A stretch of 64,000 nucleotides of DNA, from positions 1 to 64,000 of the forward strand of contig JAZKDW010000040.1 in the NCBI GenBank assembly GCA_040387375.1, written 5' to 3'. The notes under the pieces are model-generated. The model was not told the origin of the DNA. It saw only the letters and a list, made by a program, of their open reading frames with translations, and made no database searches. The DNA comes from JAZKDW01 sp040387375. Lineage in GTDB: Bacteria; Pseudomonadota; Gammaproteobacteria; Burkholderiales; Burkholderiaceae_D. Positions 54,774 through 61,971 of the stretch are shown piece by piece. A program made the position numbers and the translations under genes. Position 1 is the stretch's first letter. Every line of letters starts with the position of its first letter.

Positions 54774-55069
54774 GCGGTTTTCCAAATTCTGCATCCTGGA
54801 ATATTTTTGCAAATATCCCGCTGACAGTTTTTCAAAGCGGCTTCCTGATTCATGTTCAGCGCAAATGCGCCTGCCTGCTTTGTTCAATAACAAAAGCCTT
54901 TTGTATCGGCCAAATGGAATCGGGCGCACTGCGTGGCGCTCGGCCAGAACCGCTGCTTGTTGACGATTCTCAGTGCCGGCACCCGCACCGTCGGGCTCAA
55001 TAGGAACTCGTGCGCCGCCATCCTTCAGCCCGCACTTGTTCCTGCTGTCTTTCGCGGTCAGTCTTCATT

Positions 55070-56281
55070 ATGAAAATTCTGGTTGTACATAATGCCTACC
55101 AACAGCGCGGCGGAGAGGATGTCGCCGTTGCTGCTGAAATTGCACTCCTGCGCGCACGGGGACATGAGGTGGCGTTTTATCAGCGGGACAATAGCGAGCT
55201 TCGCAATGGAATGTCCATCCTGCCCGCCGCAGCCGCCGTGGCATCGACCTTCTGGTCAAGGCGCACCGTGCGCGATATCGGCCGCGCATGCGAAACCTTC
55301 ATGCCGGATGTAATCCATGCGCACAATATTTTCCCGCTGATCTCGCCATCGCTGTACTGGGCGGCCGCACGGCGGTGCGTGCCGGTGGTACAGACCTTGC
55401 ATAATTTTCGATTGCTCTGTCCGCAGGCGATGTTTTTACGCGAGGGAAAGGTATGCGAAGACTGCCTGGGCAAAACGCCATGGCGCGCGATCACACGAAA
55501 ATGCTATCGCACATCGGTGCCGCAGTCGGCACTGCTTGCCGGCATGCTGAGCAGCCATCGGGCAGCCGGCACCTATCGCAGCAAAGTGACGCGCTATATC
55601 GTGCCGACCCGATTTTGCAAGGAAAAATTCATCCGTGGCGGATTGCCGGCAGAGCGCTTGTGCATCAAGCCAAATTTTGTTGTATCAAGCAGCGTGCCAG
55701 ACTGGCAATCGCGTAGCGGCGGGATATTCGCCGCGCGGTTGTCCGGCGAGAAAGGACTTGACGTGCTGATCGAGGCGATGGGAATAAGCAACGGCGCATC
55801 GATAAGGATAGTCGGGGATGGGCCGCTGCGGGAGCGTGCACAGGATTTTTTCCGCGGCGATTATCTCGGTCCCAAATCGTCGGCGCAGGTGATGCAATTG
55901 CTGGCGGGCGCGCAATACCTGGTAGCGCCAAGCCGATGTTATGAGACCTTCGGCCTGGTTGTCATCGAAGCCTTCGCTTGTGGTACGCCGGTCATCGCAT
56001 CGCGCCACGGCGGACTCGGCGAACTGGTGGAAGACGGTGTCACCGGGCTGCTGGTCAATCCCGCGGACCCCGCGGACCTGGCGCTGAAAATCAACTGGGC
56101 GCAGGCCCATCCCGCGCAAATGCTGGCGATGGGGCGGGCGGCGCGGGCGGTCTACGAAGCCAGATACACCCCGGAATCCAACTACAGGATGCTGATCGAC
56201 ATTTATGAAGAAGCCATTGCCGCAGCCCGACGCATGTCATGTTCCACGCAAGGGACACGCGGTGCTGGGCGCCAGAATTGA
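55070..56281 (+). CDS. Glycosyltransferase family 4 (third)
   Basis: A 403-residue GT-B enzyme beginning MKILVVHNAYQQRGGEDVAV (20 residues). It has an HNFRLLCPQAMFLREGKVCE segment (20 residues) and a donor-binding region RCYETFGLVVIEAFACGTPV (20 residues). The Cys-rich segment after HNFRLLCP is shared with many polysaccharide GT4 enzymes. It is about 300 nt from the reversed gene on its left, a gap with no visible gene. Substrate unknown. Confidence 0.87.
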   Translation: MKILVVHNAYQQRGGEDVAVAAEIALLRARGHEVAFYQRDNSELRNGMSILPAAAAVASTFWSRRTVRDIGRACETFMPDVIHAHNIFPLISPSLYWAAARRCVPVVQTLHNFRLLCPQAMFLREGKVCEDCLGKTPWRAITRKCYRTSVPQSALLAGMLSSHRAAGTYRSKVTRYIVPTRFCKEKFIRGGLPAERLCIKPNFVVSSSVPDWQSRSGGIFAARLSGEKGLDVLIEAMGISNGASIRIVGDGPLRERAQDFFRGDYLGPKSSAQVMQLLAGAQYLVAPSRCYETFGLVVIEAFACGTPVIASRHGGLGELVEDGVTGLLVNPADPADLALKINWAQAHPAQMLAMGRAARAVYEARYTPESNYRMLIDIYEEAIAAARRMSCSTQGTRGAGRQN

Positions 56282-57032
56282 CGCGCTGTCGTGGGATGAG
56301 GTTATGCGGCAAATCGTCCATTGGGGCGCGGCCCGCGAATCGCGCTACGTCTGCATCTGCAATGTCCATTCGGTGGTCACGACGACGGGCGATCCGGCGT
56401 TCAGGAATGTGATCAATGGCGCGGATATGGCGACACCCGACGGCGCGCCGATCGCATGGGCCTTGCGCCGCTTCGGCTTTGCGGCACAGGAGCGGATCAA
56501 CGGGCCGGACCTGATGTGGCGCTACCTGGAGCAGGCGGAACGCCTTGGCCAGCAGCCGTTTTTCTACGGCAGCTCCCACGATACCTTGCGCAAGTTGCGC
56601 GATGCGGTCGCCTGGCGCTTTCCGCGGCTGCAGGTGGCTGGCACCTGCTCTCCGCCCTTCCGTCCGCTCTCCGCCAGCGAAGACGAGGCCCAGGTCGAGA
56701 TGATCAATCAGTCGGGCGCGCATGTGGTGTTTGTCGGGCTCGGCTGTCCGAAGCAGGAAACATGGATGGCCGCCCACCGCGGCCGCATCCATGCGGTGAT
56801 GATCGGCGTTGGCGCGGCTTTCGATTACCACGCGGGGACGTTGAAACGCGCTCCGCTCTGGTGGCAGCGCCATGGACTCGAATGGCTGTATCGCCTCGGC
56901 TCCGACCCGCGCCGGCTGCTGCGGCGCTACATGGTGACCAACACCTTGTTCATCATCGGATTTTCCAGGCAACTGGTGTTGCGTAAATTCCTGGAGCGGT
57001 TTGCGAGTCGGTGTACGGATGATGCGGGTTGA
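56262..57032 (+). CDS. WecG/TagA/CpsF family glycosyltransferase (GT26)
   Basis: Transfers a sugar to a lipid-linked intermediate; family members add ManNAcA, ManNAc or glucose. From the GTG at 56262 the protein has 256 residues, starting VLGARIDALSWDEVMRQIVH (20 residues), the family's usual first strand. Key motifs are CNVHSVVTT, ATPDGAPIAWALRRFG and VFVGLGCPKQETWMAAHRGR (20 residues), plus IGVGAAFDYHAGTLKRAP. The GTG has AGGGA six bases upstream. An ATG at 56205 would give a 77-nt overlap with the previous gene. The last residues are encoded by the left arm of a palindromic element. Confidence 0.88.
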   Translation: MLGARIDALSWDEVMRQIVHWGAARESRYVCICNVHSVVTTTGDPAFRNVINGADMATPDGAPIAWALRRFGFAAQERINGPDLMWRYLEQAERLGQQPFFYGSSHDTLRKLRDAVAWRFPRLQVAGTCSPPFRPLSASEDEAQVEMINQSGAHVVFVGLGCPKQETWMAAHRGRIHAVMIGVGAAFDYHAGTLKRAPLWWQRHGLEWLYRLGSDPRRLLRRYMVTNTLFIIGFSRQLVLRKFLERFASRCTDDAG

Positions 57033-57159
57033 TTTGGGGCGCAGGGCAAGGCGCGAGGAGCGCCGTGTGGCGAGCCACACAAGCGATGAGCAACGCCGCC
57101 ATGCGCCCCAAAGCCTTTCACAACGCCTGCAGCGCCGTACATCGACTCGCAAACCGCTC
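56994..57159. repeat. 166-bp palindromic element spanning the 3' end of the GT26 gene
   Basis: Terminal inverted repeats of 25 nt (56994-57018 and 57135-57159) differ at one base: GAGCGGTTTGCGAGTCG and its complement at the outside. Inside are an 11-nt pair TTTGGGGCGCA/TGCGCCCCAAA (57033-57043 and 57102-57112) and a central hairpin GTGTGG-CGAG-CCACAC (57065-57080). The left arm overlaps the last 13 codons of the glycosyltransferase gene. It lies between the convergent arms of the locus. No transposase is present, so it looks like a non-autonomous repeat. Confidence 0.75.
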
Positions 57160-57183
57160 TTTGCATCCGATCCCGGCCGGGCA

Positions 57184-58896
57184 CTACTCTGCCGGCGCGG
57201 CGCGCCTTGGCTTGTGCCGTGCCTTGCTCTCCGGCCGGGAAGGCTTCGATTGCATCAGCGAACGGCTATCCTGCTTCATCCTGTCTTGCCATGCGGGATA
57301 GCTGATCATGCCCGTTCCGCTGACTTCGGCAAACGCGGCCTTGCCGGTGCGATAGGTGTTGTCGTTGTACTGCGCGAAGCGGGCGACCGCAGCAGCACCA
57401 AGCGTGCTCCACAAACGATAGGTGGCCTCCTCGCTGGCCGACACGAATGTATTGCCTGAAAACCGGTTGCCGCGGATGCTGGCCGCAGCGCCGGTTTCAT
57501 TGAACAGCACATGTTCAAACGCGCTGGACGAAAAGATATTGTCCGTTACCACGTTGTCGAAGCCGTTATGTATCTGCATGCCGCCGGGATTGTGTTCAAT
57601 CAGGTTTTTCCTGACCAGCACGCCGTTGGCATAATCGTCCAGATACACAGCATGCGCCATGCGCTGCGCCAGGTTCCTGATCGTATTGCCTTCAATACGC
57701 ACGTTCGATGGCTGGCGGTCGCGTGCGAAGGTATAGATGCCGCCGCAGTCGGTCAGGCGCAAGCAGGCGCCGTCAATCACATTGCCGGTGACGCTTGCGT
57801 TCTTGTGGACGCGGATGGCGATGTACGATGAATTGATGATTTTGTTATTGACGATGCGCTGGCCGGAGGCGTCCTCGAACACGATGGCTCCCTTCGATCG
57901 TTTCGGCATGCCGGTCATGCCGGTATTCATGATCGTGGAGTTGCTGACCACCGAGCGGGTAATGCCGTAATAGCCGTGAATGCCGTTCTGCATCGAGTTG
58001 ACAATCGTGGTGTTGTGCACGACCAGCCCGCTGCCGCCGGCAAAAATGCCATCTTCCAGGCTGTCGTGAATATCACTGTTCAGCACCTGCAGGTTGGTGG
58101 AATTGCTGCCATCGATTCCGGTCACCGCCGACAAAATCCTGAGGCCATCGATCGTGATGTTCGCCGAATCGCTGGCATCGATGCCGGCGCTTCTCGGCGC
58201 CGCCCATGCGCGCCCCTCCGGCGATTGGCCATCGGGCGCCCACAGATATAACCTGCCCTTGTGCACGGCCCACTCGCCCGGATGGTCCAGCATCCACAAT
58301 TTTCCTTCGACATAAAATTCGGTTTCCGGATTCAGGTCGAAGGCATCGCCTTTTTTCGGCGCCAGCTCGATCACGCCATCGTCATGACCAGCGATCGTGC
58401 GTGTCTCGATCAGCCAGTCGTTGGCGCGAAACACCAGCGCCGCGCCACGCAGGTCGCTGTCCGGCCATCGGTATTGCAGCCTGTCGGGGCCCCTGCGTTT
58501 TCCCTTCACCCAGGTGAGCGGCGCGTCAGGATAATGGGCGAGCGCCATCGGCGCGCCGGCAAGAGCCACTTGCACTGGCGCAAAGCCGATCGGCGCCGAA
58601 AATATCTTCCCCCGATAGTGGGTCCAGCCCATCACCGGCTGGCCAGGGGCGATGCTGGCTTTCCCGCATCCTCCCGCTGTTTTCACCTGGACATTGCGCT
58701 TGCCGATCAGGTTCAGGGGACCGGTATAGGTGCGGCCGCAAAGAAGGTTGATTGTCATGCCGTCATGGATAAGGGCAGGCAGCGGCAGCGGCGCATTCTC
58801 CTGCCCCGCGCGCTTGCCGGCACCGGCCGGCAAGGCCGGCAATGTGGCAATGATGATCGCCAGTGTAAAGAGGAGGCCGGTTCGGTGAATGTTCAC
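57184..58896 (-). CDS. Exported right-handed parallel beta-helix protein
   Basis: A 570-residue protein with a signal peptide (LLFTLAIIIATLPALPAGAG, 20 residues), an N-terminal domain to about 220 and a long central run of beta-helix rungs to about 500. The rungs are rich in Asn and Gly (for example VSNSTIMNTG and VRIEGNTIRNL). Such folds occur in pectate lyases, alginate epimerase AlgG and NosD-like proteins; no catalytic residue set decides between them. The start is GTG. It follows the GMC gene by 21 nt and probably acts in the periplasm on the polysaccharide. Confidence 0.8.
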   Translation of the reverse strand: MNIHRTGLLFTLAIIIATLPALPAGAGKRAGQENAPLPLPALIHDGMTINLLCGRTYTGPLNLIGKRNVQVKTAGGCGKASIAPGQPVMGWTHYRGKIFSAPIGFAPVQVALAGAPMALAHYPDAPLTWVKGKRRGPDRLQYRWPDSDLRGAALVFRANDWLIETRTIAGHDDGVIELAPKKGDAFDLNPETEFYVEGKLWMLDHPGEWAVHKGRLYLWAPDGQSPEGRAWAAPRSAGIDASDSANITIDGLRILSAVTGIDGSNSTNLQVLNSDIHDSLEDGIFAGGSGLVVHNTTIVNSMQNGIHGYYGITRSVVSNSTIMNTGMTGMPKRSKGAIVFEDASGQRIVNNKIINSSYIAIRVHKNASVTGNVIDGACLRLTDCGGIYTFARDRQPSNVRIEGNTIRNLAQRMAHAVYLDDYANGVLVRKNLIEHNPGGMQIHNGFDNVVTDNIFSSSAFEHVLFNETGAAASIRGNRFSGNTFVSASEEATYRLWSTLGAAAVARFAQYNDNTYRTGKAAFAEVSGTGMISYPAWQDRMKQDSRSLMQSKPSRPESKARHKPRRAAPAE

Positions 58897-58917
58897 GTCA
58901 GCTTTTAATCAATATGA

Positions 58918-60675
58918 TCAACACCCCTCATTGCTCATCTGGACCAGCAGTCCGCCATTCGAGGGAGCGGCGGCCATGGCGGCCTTTTCCTCCACATCGC
59001 CGGCTACGGTCGGCAACACCTTGATGACCGGCGCGACGATGGCCTCTGGAAGCCGGGAATTATCCAGTTCATTGACGATCCATTCCGATAGCCTGAGGGT
59101 CAGGGCGGCAATCGTGATGGTCGGGAAATTGGCCCCTGCGGTAGGGAATACGGAACTGCCGGCGATATACAGGTTCGACATTCCATGCACTTTGCCGTTG
59201 CGGTCGACCACTCCCTGCTTGGCCGAATCATGCATCCGGGTCGTTCCCATGTGATGCCATGTCCCCTCCTTTTCCAGGCTGGCGGGCCAGTCGCCGCCCT
59301 CGATCAAGGGATCAAGCGCCACATCGGCCACGCCGCCCTGCCGCAGTTCATCGGCAAGCAGCGCCAGCGTGCGGTCGAAGGTGCGCCGCACCTGCGTGCC
59401 GAGCCGCCAGTCGACACGCACGCGATTCATGCCAAGGCGGTCTTTCTGGAATGGAGACAGGGTGACGCGGCTATCCGGATCGGGCTCCGGCTCGACGATG
59501 ATCTGGAACTTCACGCCCCGGATCAGTGAACGCGGATGAAACAGCCGCGTGAAGCCATAACCCAGGGTATCCAGCGGATGGGTTGCCATGGTAAGCAGGT
59601 CCTTGCGCAGGCTCCATCCTGCCTGATCCTTTTGCAGCAGCGCCTGCTTGCAGCGGAACAGTGCCTGCGCACCCTCGCTGCCCTCGCCGGGAAAAATGGA
59701 AGAGAACCACGCGCGTGCATTGAGCAGCCGCTCCTGCTGCAGGACCTCGGATGTCAGCGCGAGCTGCGACGCAATGTGCGTGCCATGCGCGGAAACCGCG
59801 GAGTTCATGTAGTGATACTTGATGTCGTAGAGCTTGTTGCGCGACCACGGTTTGGTGAACCGGATGTCGCCGGATTGCAAGCGCGGATGATCCATGAAAA
59901 ATCGCCCGACCAGATCGTTGCCATTTCCCAGTCCCACGGTCTGCACCTTGTTCGAGGACAGCAGCAAGCGGCAATTCTCGATGCCTCCGGTGGCCAGCAC
60001 GAACGATTTTGCCGACACCGTGAGCCTGCGGCCGCTCAGCGTCGCGACGTGGATTTGCGACACCGTATGCGCCGCTTTTCCGGTATCGATTTCCACCGCA
60101 TTGGCATACAGGAAAACGCGCACGCACCGGGAGAGACGCAGCTTTTCGCGGTAAAGTTTGCCGAATCTGGCCGGCGGACTGAACTGCGAAATCGTGTCCC
60201 TGACCTTGCCGGTGACGATGGGAATTCTGCGCACATCATTGCGGCCGATCTCCCGTTCCCAGTAGGCGGGTTCGTAATTCTGAGGGCCCAGCCTGAGCAA
60301 CGCATGCGTACGTGCATAGTACGGCGCGAGTTCCTCCAGTCCGAAAGGCCAGCCGCTATGCGCCACCCAATCGCGCCGGTCGAAGTCCCAGGCATCCAGC
60401 GGCCTGCACCACCCGCCCCAGCAATTGCTGCTGCCGCCGAAAAACCGGGCGCGGCAGCCGTCCGAAAACTGGTAAGGCAAGCCGATGTCCTCGCCGCGGC
60501 AGAGGTCGCGCGTCGCATCGTCCGGCTCGAAACCGCCGCTCTCCAGCACACACGCTTCGATGCCGTTCTTTTCCATTTCCAGCGCCAGCGTGATGCCGGC
60601 AATGCCGCCGCCAATGATGCAGACTGCTGTCTCAATGGCAGAGCCGTCTTCCACCCGCCGTGTGTCAATAAACAT
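58918..60675 (-). CDS. GMC-family FAD oxidoreductase
   Basis: A 585-residue flavoprotein of the glucose-methanol-choline family. FAD-binding GGGIAG (22-27) is followed by an E-rich strand end at LESGGFEP. SSNCWGGWCRPLDAWDFDRR (20 residues) is like the pyranose or cholesterol oxidase subgroup. The C-terminal GTWHHMGTTRM and AGANFPTITI carry the catalytic His and Asn. No signal peptide is visible, so it is probably cytoplasmic. A strong site (GAGGGG) precedes the ATG. A GMC enzyme next to export genes suggests oxidation of a sugar in the repeat unit, but its substrate is unknown. Confidence 0.85.
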   Translation of the reverse strand: MFIDTRRVEDGSAIETAVCIIGGGIAGITLALEMEKNGIEACVLESGGFEPDDATRDLCRGEDIGLPYQFSDGCRARFFGGSSNCWGGWCRPLDAWDFDRRDWVAHSGWPFGLEELAPYYARTHALLRLGPQNYEPAYWEREIGRNDVRRIPIVTGKVRDTISQFSPPARFGKLYREKLRLSRCVRVFLYANAVEIDTGKAAHTVSQIHVATLSGRRLTVSAKSFVLATGGIENCRLLLSSNKVQTVGLGNGNDLVGRFFMDHPRLQSGDIRFTKPWSRNKLYDIKYHYMNSAVSAHGTHIASQLALTSEVLQQERLLNARAWFSSIFPGEGSEGAQALFRCKQALLQKDQAGWSLRKDLLTMATHPLDTLGYGFTRLFHPRSLIRGVKFQIIVEPEPDPDSRVTLSPFQKDRLGMNRVRVDWRLGTQVRRTFDRTLALLADELRQGGVADVALDPLIEGGDWPASLEKEGTWHHMGTTRMHDSAKQGVVDRNGKVHGMSNLYIAGSSVFPTAGANFPTITIAALTLRLSEWIVNELDNSRLPEAIVAPVIKVLPTVAGDVEEKAAMAAAPSNGGLLVQMSNEGC

Positions 60676-60760
60676 GCTGTCCCCTCATCCCGGCGCTCGC
60701 AATCGCTATCGCAGCATGAGCGGAGAGCGCGCGCGGCGGCGCCTGGCACTACAGTCAGCG

Positions 60761-61924
60761 CTATGCATCGGTTGTCTGGCCGCGATGCGGCCGCCGCAAG
60801 CGCCGCCCGAAATGCAAGGCTCCCAGTGCCAACCGCGCCAAGGCATTGTCGCGGCGCATGGCATCGTGCAGCCGCAGGCTTGCCTGCCGCCGATAGCCGC
60901 CAAGCGCCATCTTCAATACCAGGTCGCCATGCATCACCTGCCGGGCCAGGGAACGGTAGACGGCAAGATTGCTCAGATCCCGCTGGACCGCAAGCAGCGT
61001 GAATTTGTATTCGTAGCGCCCCCACAGGAAATGGAATTCCTTGCCGCCGCGCGCGATGCATTCACACACGGTCAGGTAGCAGCACAAAATCCCCATCCAG
61101 AATTCATCGCAGGCGGGATCGTGGGCAAGGATGCTGAGGAAGTAGTTGCTGCCGACACGATAGCTGAGAGCGCCGGCGCACACCCGTCCATCGATCATGG
61201 CAACGCCGACCAGGCCGCATTGCCTGGTCAGGCTGATGATGCGGCGCGTCTCTTCCTCGTCAATCAGGGAAGACTTGTTCTTGTCCGCCATCCGCGCCCG
61301 GTTGAGGTCGATGATGTCGCGGATTTGCTGTTCGCTCACGTCTCCTTTTTCGAATACCTGGAAGCTGAACTGCGGAAAGGCGCGCTTGGTCTTTTCCATA
61401 TAACGCCGGATATTACGGCGGGTGTTCTTCCCCAGGCTGGCCAGGTATTCCTGCGCGCTGCCCGGCAAGGTCAACACGATGTCTTCCAGCGCATTGAACA
61501 TCTGGCAAGGGAATGCCAGGTCGTGAATCTGCGTCCGGATTGCCTTGAACGAAATCACATGGGTGGTCCGGTAGGTGGCAAAAACATAGCTTGCAAACTG
61601 GCGGATCTCGGCTTCGTCGAGCCAGATTACCTCGTTAATAACCTGTACCCTGCTTTTCTCGCGGCGGAAGATCAGCAGCGTGAGAATAACCATGCCGCGC
61701 CGCACGACATACGTATGAATATCCTTCAGCGGTCCGCCATAGATCCTGAAGTGGACCAGCGACGAAAAAATGCTTCCATACAGGCGCTCCAGCTCCGCAT
61801 CGACAAAGGCAGGAATATTGTTTTCGTAACAGGAGATTGTCACTCCGCCGGCATGCTCCGCCTGATGAGGAGCGCCAGATTCGCCGACGCCGGGCTTGCA
61901 TGTTGCCTCAGCCATTCTTTCCAT
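60761..61924 (-). CDS. GNAT/CelD(BcsL)-type acyltransferase
   Basis: A 387-residue protein with the GNAT-like double-domain pattern of the CelD/BcsL and FemAB-related group: YLASLGKNTRRNIRRYMEKT (20 residues), then LNRARMADKNKSSLIDEEET (20 residues), then LSYRVGSNYFLSILAHDPAC (20 residues). Such proteins acylate or aminoacylate polysaccharide precursors. I chose the ATG at 61924 because AGGA lies six bases upstream; a GTG seven codons earlier is possible. It sits between the Wzc kinase and the GMC gene. Confidence 0.75.
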   Translation of the reverse strand: MERMAEATCKPGVGESGAPHQAEHAGGVTISCYENNIPAFVDAELERLYGSIFSSLVHFRIYGGPLKDIHTYVVRRGMVILTLLIFRREKSRVQVINEVIWLDEAEIRQFASYVFATYRTTHVISFKAIRTQIHDLAFPCQMFNALEDIVLTLPGSAQEYLASLGKNTRRNIRRYMEKTKRAFPQFSFQVFEKGDVSEQQIRDIIDLNRARMADKNKSSLIDEEETRRIISLTRQCGLVGVAMIDGRVCAGALSYRVGSNYFLSILAHDPACDEFWMGILCCYLTVCECIARGGKEFHFLWGRYEYKFTLLAVQRDLSNLAVYRSLARQVMHGDLVLKMALGGYRRQASLRLHDAMRRDNALARLALGALHFGRRLRRPHRGQTTDA

Positions 61925-61971
61925 GTCATATCCTGTGGAAATCACACGTTATGCCGCGTCGGCGCTTGTCA

